From Candidatus Zymogenus saltonus (lineage in GTDB: Bacteria; Desulfobacterota; Zymogenia; Zymogenales; Zymogenaceae): 64,000 nucleotides of DNA. Shown here in pieces: positions 26,924 to 36,785 of this stretch. The notes under the pieces were generated by a model. It was not told where the DNA came from. It did not search any database and saw only the letters and a program-made list of their open reading frames with translations. Where the stretch lies: the NCBI GenBank assembly GCA_016929395.1, contig JAFGIX010000009.1, forward strand, positions 1 to 64,000, written 5' to 3'. How positions within the stretch are numbered: position 1 is the first letter of the stretch; the number at the start of each line of letters is the position of its first letter. Position numbers and translations under genes: made by a program.

Positions 26924-28189
26924 CTAAAAGGGGCAGCGGGCCTCCTCTATATGCCTGTCGAATTCCTCCCTGAACTTCTCCACGATGGCAATGATGGGCA
27001 TGGCCGCGGCGTCGCCCAGGGGGCAGAGGGTCTTTCCCAATATGTTGTCCTGGATATCGAGAAGCAGCTCCGGATCCCCCTTCCTTCCATTTCCCTCCTC
27101 TATCCTCTTGAGTATCTTGTAAGTCCAGGTGGTGCCCTCCCGGCAGGGGGTACACTGGCCGCACGACTCGTGGGCGTAGAACTTGGCAAGCCTTGCTGCT
27201 ATCTTTACCATGCACCATCTCTCGTCTATCACTATGACCGCTCCCGACCCCAGCATGAAGCCGCCCGGCTTTGAGCTTTCGTAGGCAAGTTCGAGGTCTT
27301 CGATCTCTTCGGGCAGGAGGATAGGCGTGGACGATCCGCCGGGGATGACGCCTTTAAGCTTTCTCCCGCCCGATATTCCCCCGCATACCTCGTAGATCAG
27401 CTTCTTCATTGGAAATCCGAGGGGAAGCTCGTAGACTCCCGGCTTGTTGACGTTACCGCTGACGCAGAAGAGCTTTGTCCCGGCGCTCTCCTTTGTGCCC
27501 ACGGCGGTGTACGCATCGGCGCCCTTATTTACGATGTATGGGACGGCGCTCAGAGTCTCCACGTTGTTTATGACCGTTGGGCCTTCGTACAGTCCCACGG
27601 CGGCGGGAAACGGCGGCTTGAGCCTCGGGTTTCCCCTGTGCCCCTCGATCGACTCCATTAGGGCCGTCTCGTCCCCGCAGACGTACGAGCCTGCTCCCCT
27701 GTGAAGTATCAGCTCGAGGCTGAACCCTCTTCCGAGGATGTTCTTGCCGAGGTACCCGGCCTTGTACGCCTCGTCTATCGCTCCCTCGAGGATATCGGCC
27801 TCGTTGTGATATTCCCCCCTGATGTAGATAAACGCCGTAGCCACCCCTATGGCATAGGACGAGATTATTATCCCCTCGATAAGCTGGTGAGGGTCCTTGA
27901 TGATCAGGAGTCGATCCTTGAAGGTTCCCGGCTCGCCCTCGTCCGCGTTGCAGGCGAGGTATTTCGGTTTGGGGGAGTTTTTATCTACGAATCCCCACTT
28001 GACGCCCGCGGGAAATCCCGCACCGCCCCTTCCCCGGAGCCTCGAGCTTTTTACCTCTTCGACAAGCTCCTCCGGGTCGACCTTGCCGAGAACTTTTTTC
28101 AACGCCTCATACCCGCCGTTTTTCTCGTAAACGGTAAGCGTGTGGGAGTCTTCCAACTCCACCCTGCTGAGAAGGACTGACTCGGTCAT
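26924..28189 (-). CDS. nuoF: NADH-quinone oxidoreductase subunit F (FMN/NADH site)
   Basis: A 421-residue flavoprotein of normal length. The NADH/FMN site shows RGRGGAGFPAGVKW and NADEGEPGTFKDR. The N3 [4Fe-4S] cluster motif is SCGQCTPCREG with the fourth Cys in TLCPLGDAAAMP. It oxidises NADH and feeds the chain, so this complex I is of the NADH-using type rather than the 11-subunit form. Its start follows nuoE after a 186-base spacer. Confidence 0.96.
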   Translation of the reverse strand: MTESVLLSRVELEDSHTLTVYEKNGGYEALKKVLGKVDPEELVEEVKSSRLRGRGGAGFPAGVKWGFVDKNSPKPKYLACNADEGEPGTFKDRLLIIKDPHQLIEGIIISSYAIGVATAFIYIRGEYHNEADILEGAIDEAYKAGYLGKNILGRGFSLELILHRGAGSYVCGDETALMESIEGHRGNPRLKPPFPAAVGLYEGPTVINNVETLSAVPYIVNKGADAYTAVGTKESAGTKLFCVSGNVNKPGVYELPLGFPMKKLIYEVCGGISGGRKLKGVIPGGSSTPILLPEEIEDLELAYESSKPGGFMLGSGAVIVIDERWCMVKIAARLAKFYAHESCGQCTPCREGTTWTYKILKRIEEGNGRKGDPELLLDIQDNILGKTLCPLGDAAAMPIIAIVEKFREEFDRHIEEARCPF

Positions 28190-28375
28190 TTCACTTTATC
28201 CGAAATTTGATTTATCCCTTTTATCTTCAACCTGTTGACAGCTTTTCTATTATGCCGTCTTTGTCTTTATATATCGCCATTTCTTCCCCCCCCCCACATT
28301 TTTCCTTCCCCGTTACCCACCCCAACATTTCTGATATTATGCACGGCCAATCTCGACCGAACCCCCGACCCCCAC
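28190..28375. other. Purine-rich spacer between nuoE and nuoF
   Basis: 186 bases without a gene, pyrimidine-rich on the plus strand, including a run of about ten C near 28288-28298. Composition resembles the other nuo spacers. No hairpin followed by T and no promoter was recognised. Confidence 0.4.
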
Positions 28376-28855
28376 TCACTTTTTCTTCTTCAGGCTGTCT
28401 ATGATCTCGTCAACCGCCTCTATCGTCAGGTTCTCGTAGAAATCCTCGTTTACCTGCATGACCGGTGCGTTGCCGCAGTTTCCGAGGCACTCCACCTCGA
28501 GGATCGAGAAGAGCCCGTCTCCTGTGGTCTCGCCGCTTTTTATGCCGAATTTCTTCTTGAGGTGCCCGAAGATCTCCTCCCCGCCGTTTATCATGCAGGA
28601 AACGTTGGTGCAGACCTGGATGACGTACTTTCCCATCGGCTTTTTGTAGTACATGGTGTAGAAGGTGGCGACGCCGTAGACCCTCACCCTCGGGAGATCG
28701 AGGGCGTCCGCAACCTCGTCCATGATCTCCTTGGCGAGCCACCCCTTCTCCCGCTGGGCGACGTAGAGGGCCGGCAGGAGGGCGGACTCCGAAGTGGGAT
28801 ACCTCCTGGATATCTCTTTTATCTTATTTATCGATGTATCTGATAACTTTCCCAC
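28376..28855 (-). CDS. nuoE: NADH-quinone oxidoreductase subunit E ([2Fe-2S])
   Basis: A 159-residue thioredoxin-fold subunit with cluster N1a. The ligands are visible as CTNVSC (C-x4-C) and, about 36 residues later, CLGNC. It pairs with NuoF in the NADH-oxidising tip. The start is a GTG close to an aaggtggg-like ribosome site. A short spacer of about 40 bases follows nuoD and repeats the motif gctggatag on the mRNA strand. Confidence 0.94.
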   Translation of the reverse strand: MGKLSDTSINKIKEISRRYPTSESALLPALYVAQREKGWLAKEIMDEVADALDLPRVRVYGVATFYTMYYKKPMGKYVIQVCTNVSCMINGGEEIFGHLKKKFGIKSGETTGDGLFSILEVECLGNCGNAPVMQVNEDFYENLTIEAVDEIIDSLKKKK

Positions 28856-28896
28856 CTTTTACTCCTATCCAGCACGTCCTGTCTATCCGGCTCGTC

Positions 28897-30105
28897 CTAT
28901 CTGTCCAGCTCGCCCGCAACCACGTTTAGGCTTCCCAGGGTGACGACCGCATCGGCCAGCAATTTGCCGGTTATCATCGACGGGAAGGCCTGGTAATATG
29001 CAAAACAGGGGCTCCTTACATGAAGTCTGTACGGATTTTTGTCGCCGTCGCTTACGATGTAAAAGCCGAGCTCGCCGTTTGCTCCCTCCACTGCGTGGTA
29101 GATCTCCCCCTCGGGCATCTCTTCCATCCCCTCTATGAAGAACATGAAGTGATGGATGAGACCCTCCATGGAGTCGTATACCTCCTCTTTCGGGGGGAGG
29201 ATTATCTTCGGGTCGTCGATATTGACGGGGCCTTCCGGGAGCTTATCGAGTATCTGAAGGATGATTCTCATCGACTGTCTCATCTCCTCGATTCTTACGA
29301 AAGTCCTGTCGTAGTAATCTCCCCTGTTCCCCACAGGGATGTCGAATTCGAGATCGTTGTATACGGCGTACGGTTCGTCTTTTCTTATGTCCCTTGCCAC
29401 GCCGCAGGCCCTAAGGTTCGGGCCGGAGAATCCCCAGTCGATCGCGTCATCGGCGCTTATCTCGCCGACTCCCACCGATCGGTCGAGGAATATCCTGTTT
29501 TTCTTGATGAGCTTTTCCGTATCGGTGATGGCTACGGGAAGCCCCTTGAGTATATCCCTAGCGGCTTCTTCGAAGCCCTCCGGCAGATCCCTGACGAGTC
29601 CGCCAATTCGCGTATAGCTGGTGGTCATCCTGCCCCCGCTCGCCATCTCGCAGAGCTTGTAAAGCTCCTCCCTGACCCTGAACAGATACCAGTATACTGT
29701 AAGGGCGCCTGTGTCCACCATATTCGGGCCGAGGCACGTTATGTGATCCATGATCCTCGAGACCTCGGAGAGCATAACCCGGATATACTGGGCGCGCTCC
29801 GGGACCTTGATGTCCAAGAGCTTCTCTACTGCCTCGGCGTAACCCTGATTGTTTATGAACGTGGAGACGTAGTTCAGCCTGTCCGTAAAGGGGATGAATT
29901 GATGATACGTGAGACCCTCCGCTAGCTTTTCAAAGCCCCTGTGGAGATAGCCTATCTCGACGTCGGCCTCGGCGATTATCTCCCCGTCCAGCTTTGCGTA
30001 GATGGGGAGCGTGCCGTGAACGGCCGGATGGGACGGCCCGATATTTATGGGGATCAGGTCATCCTTCGGATCATCTCTAAATTTCATTATGGTCTTTTCA
30101 GTCAT
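28897..30105 (-). CDS. nuoD: NADH-quinone oxidoreductase subunit D
   Basis: A 402-residue 49-kDa-type subunit that forms the quinone pocket with NuoB. Diagnostic features are the N-terminal GPSHPAVHGTLPI, the YLHRGFEKLAEG block and the C-terminal SLNVVAGELDR. It is not fused to NuoC, unlike in E. coli. ATG 30105 is followed by the typical short N-terminal strand. The 59-base gap to nuoC contains repeated caattatcc/aattatcc words. Confidence 0.96.
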   Translation of the reverse strand: MTEKTIMKFRDDPKDDLIPINIGPSHPAVHGTLPIYAKLDGEIIAEADVEIGYLHRGFEKLAEGLTYHQFIPFTDRLNYVSTFINNQGYAEAVEKLLDIKVPERAQYIRVMLSEVSRIMDHITCLGPNMVDTGALTVYWYLFRVREELYKLCEMASGGRMTTSYTRIGGLVRDLPEGFEEAARDILKGLPVAITDTEKLIKKNRIFLDRSVGVGEISADDAIDWGFSGPNLRACGVARDIRKDEPYAVYNDLEFDIPVGNRGDYYDRTFVRIEEMRQSMRIILQILDKLPEGPVNIDDPKIILPPKEEVYDSMEGLIHHFMFFIEGMEEMPEGEIYHAVEGANGELGFYIVSDGDKNPYRLHVRSPCFAYYQAFPSMITGKLLADAVVTLGSLNVVAGELDR

Positions 30106-30164
30106 ATTATTACAATATTAACCAATTATCCTATAACCAATTATCCAATTAATCAAATATTCAA

Positions 30165-30662
30165 TCAATTATCCGGCTTTATCACCGGGACGGGGCAGTA
30201 ATCGTCCTTTGGCGCCACGTCGAAGTCCTTGCGAAGGGGATGTCCGGGGAAATTATCCGGGTTCATTATTCTGCGAAGATCGGGATGGCCGGTAAACTTG
30301 ATCCCGAACATATCGTATGTCTCCCGCTCGAACCAGTTGGCGCCCTTAAACACGGACGTCGCCGTGGGGAGCTCTGGGTTTTCGGCGGGGACCTCGGCCT
30401 TAAACCTCACCCGAACGTTGTTTTTCATCGAGAGGAGGTGGTACACAACCTCGAAGACGCCCCTGTCCTTTACGAAATCGACCGCAGTCACGTCGGAGAG
30501 GAAGTTGAAGGACAGATTTTTGTCGTCCTTCATGAACTTCAAGATTTCATCCACTGCCGCGGCATCGACCTTTATCGTAAGCTCCCCCCTGAACTGGGAG
30601 TCTCCCAGTATCTCCTTGACGAATTTGCCTTTAAGCTTTTTTAGTATGTCTTCGTATTTCAT
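30165..30662 (-). CDS. nuoC: NADH-quinone oxidoreductase subunit C
   Basis: A 165-residue 30-kDa-type subunit of the peripheral arm. The family signature is clear in RETYDMFGIKFTGHPDLRRI and in GHPLRKDF near the C-terminus. ATG 30662 is chosen as the first standard start. The frame extends nine codons upstream to a non-standard ATT without a ribosome site. It stands separately from nuoD. Confidence 0.93.
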   Translation of the reverse strand: MKYEDILKKLKGKFVKEILGDSQFRGELTIKVDAAAVDEILKFMKDDKNLSFNFLSDVTAVDFVKDRGVFEVVYHLLSMKNNVRVRFKAEVPAENPELPTATSVFKGANWFERETYDMFGIKFTGHPDLRRIMNPDNFPGHPLRKDFDVAPKDDYCPVPVIKPDN

Positions 30663-30807
30663 GGTTGAACCGGATGGATCGAAATCCAATAGTTTTTAGT
30701 TTACATCCCCCTGATTACTGCATTCCCCCATTAATTGTCCTTCTCCCCCAAACAAAAAATCACCCCACCCCGCCCCCAATCTTTTCCATCCCTCTATCCT
30801 TTCCCCC
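30663..30807. other. Purine-rich spacer between nuoB and nuoC
   Basis: 145 bases without a gene. The plus strand is C-rich with words such as catccctctatcctttcccc, matching the composition of the other nuo spacers. No regulatory structure was recognised. Confidence 0.4.
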
Positions 30808-31278
30808 CTACAGCCCTTTTTCGATCTTCTCCTGGAGCTTCATGAAGCCGTAGAGAAGGGCCTCCGGCCTGGGCGGACATCCCGGTATATAGACGTCCAC
30901 GGGGATGATCTTGTCTATTCCCTGGAGCACGCTGTAGCTTTTAAAAAGCCCGCCGGATACGGTGCACGCTCCCATGGCTATCACCCAGTTAGGCTTGGCC
31001 ATCTGCTCGTAAATTCTCCTCAATATTGCGGCCTGCTTGTTTGTTATCGTTCCTGCAACTATCATCATATCCGCCTGGCGAGGCGAGAACCTGACGAGCT
31101 CAGCGCCGAACCTCGACATATCGAAGTGGGAGGCAACGGAGGCCATGAACTCCACGGCGCAGCAGGCAGTCCCGAAAGGCAGCGGCCAGAGGGCGCTTTT
31201 TTGCGCCCATCGCATAACTTTATCAACGGGACCGAGATAGACCTGCATTTCGGGCGGTTTCTTTTTTGCTGACTTCAT
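30808..31278 (-). CDS. nuoB: NADH-quinone oxidoreductase subunit B (cluster N2)
   Basis: A 156-residue subunit that holds the terminal [4Fe-4S] cluster N2. The ligands are visible: tandem cysteines in [11 protein letters not shown], a Cys in MGACTVSGG and a Cys in [11 protein letters not shown]. It hands electrons to quinone. The gene overlaps the nuoA stop by four bases (ATGA), which is typical translational coupling. Confidence 0.96.
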   Translation of the reverse strand: MKSAKKKPPEMQVYLGPVDKVMRWAQKSALWPLPFGTACCAVEFMASVASHFDMSRFGAELVRFSPRQADMMIVAGTITNKQAAILRRIYEQMAKPNWVIAMGACTVSGGLFKSYSVLQGIDKIIPVDVYIPGCPPRPEALLYGFMKLQEKIEKGL

Positions 31279-31658
31279 TTCTGCTTTTTTATTCCCCTGG
31301 CGAAGTCAATTAGACCCTGCCTTATTAAATATATAAATCCCGCAAAAAGTATTGCGACAAAAACGACCATCTCTATGAAACCCCACAGACCGATATCCCT
31401 GAAGATCACGGCCGTCGGATAGAGAAAGATCATTTCCACATCGAAAAGCAAGAACGCAATGGCAACGGCGAAGTACATCACGTTGTACCTTCTCCAACCC
31501 GGACCTACGGGATCCTTTCCGCACTCGTAGGTATCGAGCTTGCTGCCGGTGCGGTCTTTTTTCCCTACGAATGACGACAGGGCGAGAAAGACGAGCCCCA
31601 TAAAGATAAGGACAAAAAAGAAGAGGAGGATTGATATATAGCCTATTTGATCATCCAT
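31275..31658 (-). CDS. nuoA: NADH-quinone oxidoreductase subunit A
   Basis: A 127-residue three-helix subunit and the first gene of the nuo operon. The conserved loop reads [20 protein letters not shown], followed by the helix [16 protein letters not shown] with its acidic residues. The 259 bases upstream are AT-rich and should hold the operon promoter. A tetranucleotide repeat lies about 100 bases upstream of the start. Confidence 0.95.
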   Translation of the reverse strand: MDDQIGYISILLFFFVLIFMGLVFLALSSFVGKKDRTGSKLDTYECGKDPVGPGWRRYNVMYFAVAIAFLLFDVEMIFLYPTAVIFRDIGLWGFIEMVVFVAILFAGFIYLIRQGLIDFARGIKKQK

Positions 31659-31750
31659 GTTTACAGCCTTAATTTATATATCTAAAGATGAAAAGTTTAA
31701 ATAAGTATTTTACTTCAAATTTTCTGAAAAATCAAATTTGAGCGAATATC

Positions 31751-31769
31751 AACCAACCAACCAACCAAC
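31751..31769. repeat. Tetranucleotide microsatellite (aacc), about 4.75 units
   Basis: The plus strand reads aaccaaccaaccaaccaac. It lies about 93 bases upstream of the nuoA start, in the region expected to contain the nuo promoter. Copy number could change by slippage. The surrounding 31659-31917 stretch is AT-rich, and no clear -35/-10 pair was identified. Confidence 0.6.
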
Positions 31770-31917
31770 AACTTTCACTTCACTCAGGAAACAACTCTGA
31801 AATAACAGCTCCAAAAACAAGTTCAGTAACAACTTCAGACAGCTCCAATCTTGGGGAACTCAATTACCACATAGCAAAATTGTTGTCAAGGATAATTTGG
31901 AAATAAAAAACAGTTTT

Positions 31918-32439
31918 TCAAAATCCCTTGTATTGAGACATAAACTTCAGTATATTGTCTTTCATCTCCGAGAAAAATTTTTCTTTCAACTCATCCTTTG
32001 ACGGAAAAAATTCACTCGTTTTATAGGTCTCTGTTGTTTCAGTTATATCCTTGAAGGTCTTATTGTCTGTAAAAGCGGCCGTATATTTCATCATGGCCTC
32101 ACCTTCAGCAAGGCCGAAGGTGGTTCTGTCCTTCAGACGCGCGTTTCGATCCGGGAGTATCAAAGCGTCGATATTTATCTTTAATGTCATATCGGCCCTT
32201 TCCGGTTTTATCGTTACCAGAAAACCGAGATCGTTAATCCTCTTTGTAAGATCATCTATGATATCCCTTTTATCGAATACGGTGATAAGATACTCGGGAC
32301 TGTATTCAAATTCTATATAGACTATCTTGTATTTGACAGGGCTTGACTTTGGCGGTGCATATACCTTCGGCGTGGACCTGCAGCCGAAAAATATAAGCGT
32401 AAAAATGACTAAAATCACCGTGATTGCATTCTTTTTCAT
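31918..32439 (-). CDS. Small lipoprotein of unknown function
   Basis: A 173-residue protein with a lipoprotein signal peptide: MKKNAITVILVIFTLIF followed by the lipobox FGC, so Cys20 would be lipidated. The mature part has no recognised domain. It mixes strands and helices and contains an LTKRINDLGFLVTIKPERAD segment, a layout like periplasmic lipoproteins that resist or bind other envelope proteins. It is alone on the minus strand, with 193 bases to the SH3 protein gene upstream. Confidence 0.75.
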   Translation of the reverse strand: MKKNAITVILVIFTLIFFGCRSTPKVYAPPKSSPVKYKIVYIEFEYSPEYLITVFDKRDIIDDLTKRINDLGFLVTIKPERADMTLKINIDALILPDRNARLKDRTTFGLAEGEAMMKYTAAFTDNKTFKDITETTETYKTSEFFPSKDELKEKFFSEMKDNILKFMSQYKGF

Positions 32440-32632
32440 TTGGAATCCCCTTTTTGACTCGAAAACGTCTTTATAATGCAGGCTTTAAAACAAAATGGAC
32501 TTATCTCAAGATTTTCTCTAATGTATTAAAGCCTCGTTTTTTCAATTCGCATTATTAATTGACAGTAAAAAAATTTTTTGTAAAGCCTCGGTTTGTATTC
32601 AGCAGTTTTTATCTATCCTGCCTTACATAAGA

Positions 32633-33718
32633 TTATTCAGGAATCGGCCTTGTATAAAGGACTATATATCCGAAAACCGTGTCTCCCCCCGGCAGCTTAT
32701 CGATGCAGAAGTCGATATTTTCGATCGGCCTTCCGGAATAGTCTATCTGCCAAGGTCCCGTCTTGATACAGTACCCGATGACTTCGCCGTCATCCCCCGT
32801 TTTTAGATCCACCCCGATCACCTCCCAATTATCGTCCCAGTGCCCCCCCAAAAGCGATACGTCTTTAAGATTTTTCTCGCCGAGCCTCATCATCCAGTCG
32901 GTATTAGCAACCCAGATCTCGAATATACCCGGAACCGCAAGCTTTGAGACCGTTGTCAAGTCCTTCTTTTCAAGGGCTGTTTTCAACCTGTCGAGGCCGG
33001 TCTTCGGATCGGAAAAGGTGACGGCCTCCGGGAATCTTTTCATGTAGACCAAATAAGGCTTTACCACCTCTGATATCGGAATCGACTCATGCTCAAACAT
33101 TGCGCCAGGGTAGTTTTTGAGAAGATACCTATAAGCCTCTTTCGCCTCATCGAATCTCTTTAAAAAAACAAGGCACTCACCCTTTACTACAATCGTGGAG
33201 AGAATTATCTCCTTAAGCCTGCTGCTTTTCTGAATCTCCTCCATCCCGAAACCAAGCTTCACGTCATTTAATATCTCGTCCGCAAGCTGAACCGCTCCCT
33301 TCAGGTCGCCCGCCTCCTTCATCTCATATATATTGTTAATCCTTTCAAAAAATGACTCGATATTAACGTACGACTCCTTCGCTTCGGGATCGTCCATATC
33401 GAGTGAAGCTCCGAATATCCAGCCCGAAAGCCCCTTGTACTGCACAAAGTACCAGCGATCCTTAACGCCCGATACCTCTTCGGGGTTTTCGAGGCGGTTC
33501 TTGACGAGAACCACCTCTCCTTTCTTTATTACCACTATGGTGTCGGTCTTCAAACTCGGCCTCGATTTGAGTTTTGCCCCATGCTCCTTTATCCGGGCGT
33601 ATTCTATTCCCGCAAGTGCGCTTGATGTCAGGGGAAACGCCGCCAGCTGGAGCGAAACAAAAACCAAGATGAGAATTTTTAAAATCGAGCCTCCGTTTGT
33701 CTTTTTTCTTTCTATCAT
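32633..33718 (-). CDS. Exported bacterial SH3-domain protein
   Basis: A 361-residue protein with a signal peptide (hydrophobic core about 13-32, likely cleavage after SALA). A bacterial SH3 domain spans about 38-105 (AKLKSRPSLKTDTIVVIKKG, then WYFVQYKGLSGWIFG). A helical, possibly TPR-like region (about 120-225) follows, then an unrecognised C-terminal domain of about 120 residues. SH3 domains of this type bind cell-wall peptides. Its start overlaps the stop of the GPH transporter gene by four bases (ATGA), so both are probably translated from one transcript. Confidence 0.8.
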   Translation of the reverse strand: MIERKKTNGGSILKILILVFVSLQLAAFPLTSSALAGIEYARIKEHGAKLKSRPSLKTDTIVVIKKGEVVLVKNRLENPEEVSGVKDRWYFVQYKGLSGWIFGASLDMDDPEAKESYVNIESFFERINNIYEMKEAGDLKGAVQLADEILNDVKLGFGMEEIQKSSRLKEIILSTIVVKGECLVFLKRFDEAKEAYRYLLKNYPGAMFEHESIPISEVVKPYLVYMKRFPEAVTFSDPKTGLDRLKTALEKKDLTTVSKLAVPGIFEIWVANTDWMMRLGEKNLKDVSLLGGHWDDNWEVIGVDLKTGDDGEVIGYCIKTGPWQIDYSGRPIENIDFCIDKLPGGDTVFGYIVLYTRPIPE

Positions 33719-35103
33719 TTTTCTTTAGCTCTGTTTTCTTCGACAAGCTTGAATATTTTCTTTTCCGGGTAGATTGCGAACATGATTATGCCGATTACGC
33801 ACACCGCCGCGGCAACCGGCCCGGAGAGCTTGACACCGAGGGGATTTGCAATATCCTTCCCATAGGCGGAAAGGAGATACACCAAAATTGCGCTCGATAT
33901 ACCGAGGTTGATCTTCTGTACGAGCCCCTGGGCGCCGAAGTACATCCCCTCCCTCTTGGTGCCGGTCTTGATGGCGTCGTACTCGGCGAGGTCGGAGATC
34001 ATGGCGTTGGGGACTACAAAAAGGGCGGAGGCCGGGACACCGATCAGCCCGAAGAGTATAAATGCCTGAACTATCGGCGAAAACGGGAGGACATCGGTAC
34101 CGAGATAATAGATCAAAAACGAGGCGATCGCAAATACGACAAGGCCGAAAATCATAATCACCCTCTTTTCTATATAGCGGCTTGCGAAATTGATGATAGG
34201 GAAAAGCACCAGTGCAACGCCGAAAACCGCCCCGAAGACCACGCTCCCGAACTCCTCACCCTTTTGTAGGAGCACCGTAACGTAATATGTCGCGGCACTG
34301 GAAACCATATTGAAGGCAAACCACAGACAGATAGTCCCGAAAAGATACGGTATGAAGGGCGTATTCTTAAAGGTCATTTTCAATGAATCGATAATCCCCA
34401 CCTCCGACGGGACCGAGTCACAGTAGCGCTTCTCGTTTATAGGTATTATCGTTATGTAGCATGATATCAGCCCTATGACCGCGAGGACTATTATCGTAGT
34501 CCTGAGTGCCGTGGCCTTGTCCATGCCGCCGCTCTCAAAGGCACCCCACATCATAAATCCGCCGATCATGACTATCACGACACCCAATAGGGAGAAAACA
34601 GCCTGCATCGTAACGATGTTCATACGCTCGCGGTCGGTGTGGGAGAGCTCGGGGATGAGGGCGAGCCACGGAACAACGTAAAAGGTGAAAAAGAAGAGCA
34701 GAAGACCGAGCATCCCCGCCACATAGATCGTGTTGGCGATTCCGGGTTCGTTTGACGGCGGGAAGAAGAGCAAAACGGCACAAGCCATCAGCGGAAGCCC
34801 ACCGTAGAGGAGAAACACCCTTCGCCTTCCGAGCTTCGATTTGCTCCTGTCGGTCCATGTTGCGACTAACGGATCGGCGATAGAATCTATTATTCTCCCG
34901 AAGATAGTAATTAAGCCCAGCACGGTGAATATGCCCAAAAAGGTCTTATCACTGAGAAGTAAAGGCATCCCGGATTCTACAGGGGGCAAAAAGAAATATA
35001 TCAAAAAAACCACCCAGATCCTGTCTACGATAGTGATTCCGACATAGCCGCTTGAGTACAGAAGCTGGCCCCATAAAGGAAATTTTTCCACTTTCTTTTT
35101 CAT
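33715..35103 (-). CDS. GPH-type (MelB-like) MFS transporter
   Basis: A 462-residue protein with twelve membrane helices. The first loop LVATWTDRSKSKLGRRRVFL matches the glycoside-pentoside-hexuronide:cation symporter pattern (D-x-x-x-D/S-K-x-G-R-R-x). GPH members take up sugars with protons or sodium. Lipid flippase-like members also exist, so the substrate is open. ATG 35103 is preferred over the upstream 35145 because aggtgg lies about 7 bases ahead and the sequence starts MKKKVEKFPLWGQLLYSSGY. Confidence 0.85.
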   Translation of the reverse strand: MKKKVEKFPLWGQLLYSSGYVGITIVDRIWVVFLIYFFLPPVESGMPLLLSDKTFLGIFTVLGLITIFGRIIDSIADPLVATWTDRSKSKLGRRRVFLLYGGLPLMACAVLLFFPPSNEPGIANTIYVAGMLGLLLFFFTFYVVPWLALIPELSHTDRERMNIVTMQAVFSLLGVVIVMIGGFMMWGAFESGGMDKATALRTTIIVLAVIGLISCYITIIPINEKRYCDSVPSEVGIIDSLKMTFKNTPFIPYLFGTICLWFAFNMVSSAATYYVTVLLQKGEEFGSVVFGAVFGVALVLFPIINFASRYIEKRVIMIFGLVVFAIASFLIYYLGTDVLPFSPIVQAFILFGLIGVPASALFVVPNAMISDLAEYDAIKTGTKREGMYFGAQGLVQKINLGISSAILVYLLSAYGKDIANPLGVKLSGPVAAAVCVIGIIMFAIYPEKKIFKLVEENRAKEK

Positions 35104-35208
35104 TGGGAAACCACCTATAGTAAGGTTTTGATAAACTGCATCCATAAATTAAACCAGCCCGAGGCCAATGTCAATAGGTAATTGTTGGTCTTAAAATTTT
35201 TACAATGC

Positions 35209-35237
35209 TTGACCCGCTCCGCTTTTTGTGATACTTT
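35209..35237 (+). promoter_or_regulatory. Sigma70-type promoter of cysS
   Basis: A TTGACC box at 35209-35214 and a TACTTT box at 35232-35237 are separated by 17 bases. The cysS ribosome site (aaggaggg) follows at about 35245-35253 and ATG at 35262. The transcript leader would be about 18 bases. No riboswitch or T-box is possible in such a short leader. Confidence 0.65.
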
Positions 35238-35261
35238 CCCAAAAAAGGAGGGGCAGCTTTC

Positions 35262-36725
35262 ATGACAATAAGAGTCCACAATACACTGTCGGGGAAAAAG
35301 GAGGAGTTCACCCCCCTCGAAGGGAAAAAGGTAAGGATGTACGTATGCGGCATCACCGCCTACGACCTGTCGCACCTGGGACACGCGCGGGCGGCCGTTG
35401 TCTTCGACGTCATATACCGCTACTTCAAGACCAGGGGATACGAGGTTACCTACGTAAGAAACTTCACCGACATCGACGACAAGATCATCAAAAGAGCAAA
35501 CGAGCTTGGAATCTCCACGGCAGAGCTCTCCGAAAAATATATCGATGAGTACCACGACGATATGGACGCCCTGGGCCTCCTTCGGCCCGACTTCGAACCT
35601 AAGGCCACGGAAAATATCGACAACATGATCTCCATGATAGAAAAACTCTTCGAGAACGGATACGCCTACAAGGCAGGGGACGACGTCCTCTACTCCGTGA
35701 AAAAGTTTAACGGCTATGGCAAGCTCTCCGGCAAGAACATAGACGACCTCAGGTCCGGGGCGCGCGTCTGCGTGGATGAAAAGAAGGAAGACCCTCTCGA
35801 CTTCGTCCTCTGGAAGGGGAAGAAACCGGGGGAGCCGTTCTGGAGGAGCCCCTGGGGGGACGGCAGACCCGGCTGGCACATAGAGTGCTCCGCCATGAGC
35901 GGCGCAATCCTCGGCGAGACGATCGACATCCACGGGGGGGGCAGGGACCTCGTCTTCCCCCACCACGAAAACGAGATCGCCCAGTCGGAAGCGGCAAACA
36001 AAAAGCCCTTCGTCAACTACTGGATCCACAACGGCTTCGTCAACATCGACCAGGAGAAGATGAGCAAATCCCTCGGGAACTTCTTCACGATCAGAGACAT
36101 CAGGGAAAAATATCACCCGGAGGTCGTCCGCCTATTCCTCCTGACCAACCACTACAGAAGCCCCATCGACTTCACCGAGAAAAACCTGAGGGACGCCGAG
36201 GAGGCTGTAAGGCGCCTATACGACACGTTGGGGAGGCTGATTGAGTCGGCTAAGGGCGATGGAAAGGCGGATTCCGATGATGGCAACCGGAAGGAACTTC
36301 TCAATGCGGCCGCAGATTTCACCGCAGGCTTTACCGAGGCGATGGACGACGACTTCAACACTGCGATGGCCCTGGGGAAGCTCTTCGACTTCGTCCACGC
36401 CGTCAATAGGTTCCTCGACCGCCCTGGCGACCTCTCGGCGGAGGATATCGAGGCACTAAAAGAGGCTCAGAGAAGGATCGAGGAGGCCACATCAGTCTTC
36501 GGGATACTTCAGAAAGACCCAAATGTCTACTTTGAAGAGATCAAAAGTTTAAAGCTCTCGGAGACGGAGATTGATCCTTTGGAGATCGAGAGATTGATTG
36601 CGGAACGAACCGAAGCCCGGGCCAACAAGGATTTTGCTGCCGCCGACAGGATCAGGGACGACCTGGCCGAAATGGGCGTCATCCTCGAGGACTCCCCATC
36701 CGGCACCATGTGGAAGCTAAAGTAG
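35262..36725 (+). CDS. cysS: Cysteinyl-tRNA synthetase
   Basis: A 487-residue class I synthetase that charges tRNA-Cys. The HIGH-type motif lies in YDLSHLGHARAAVVFD and KMSKS appears in EKMSKSLGNFF. The zinc ligands are visible: a Cys in VCGITAYDL, a Cys in IECSAMSGA, and His and Glu in FPHHENEIAQSE. The C-terminal anticodon-binding region contains the expected RTEARANKDFAAADRIRDDL block. The length is normal. The crotonase gene follows after 60 bases. Confidence 0.97.
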   Translation: MTIRVHNTLSGKKEEFTPLEGKKVRMYVCGITAYDLSHLGHARAAVVFDVIYRYFKTRGYEVTYVRNFTDIDDKIIKRANELGISTAELSEKYIDEYHDDMDALGLLRPDFEPKATENIDNMISMIEKLFENGYAYKAGDDVLYSVKKFNGYGKLSGKNIDDLRSGARVCVDEKKEDPLDFVLWKGKKPGEPFWRSPWGDGRPGWHIECSAMSGAILGETIDIHGGGRDLVFPHHENEIAQSEAANKKPFVNYWIHNGFVNIDQEKMSKSLGNFFTIRDIREKYHPEVVRLFLLTNHYRSPIDFTEKNLRDAEEAVRRLYDTLGRLIESAKGDGKADSDDGNRKELLNAAADFTAGFTEAMDDDFNTAMALGKLFDFVHAVNRFLDRPGDLSAEDIEALKEAQRRIEEATSVFGILQKDPNVYFEEIKSLKLSETEIDPLEIERLIAERTEARANKDFAAADRIRDDLAEMGVILEDSPSGTMWKLK

Positions 36726-36785
36726 CGGGATTATTAGGCTTTTAAGATGTATATTTTATTATTCCCACAAACGAGGTAATATAAT

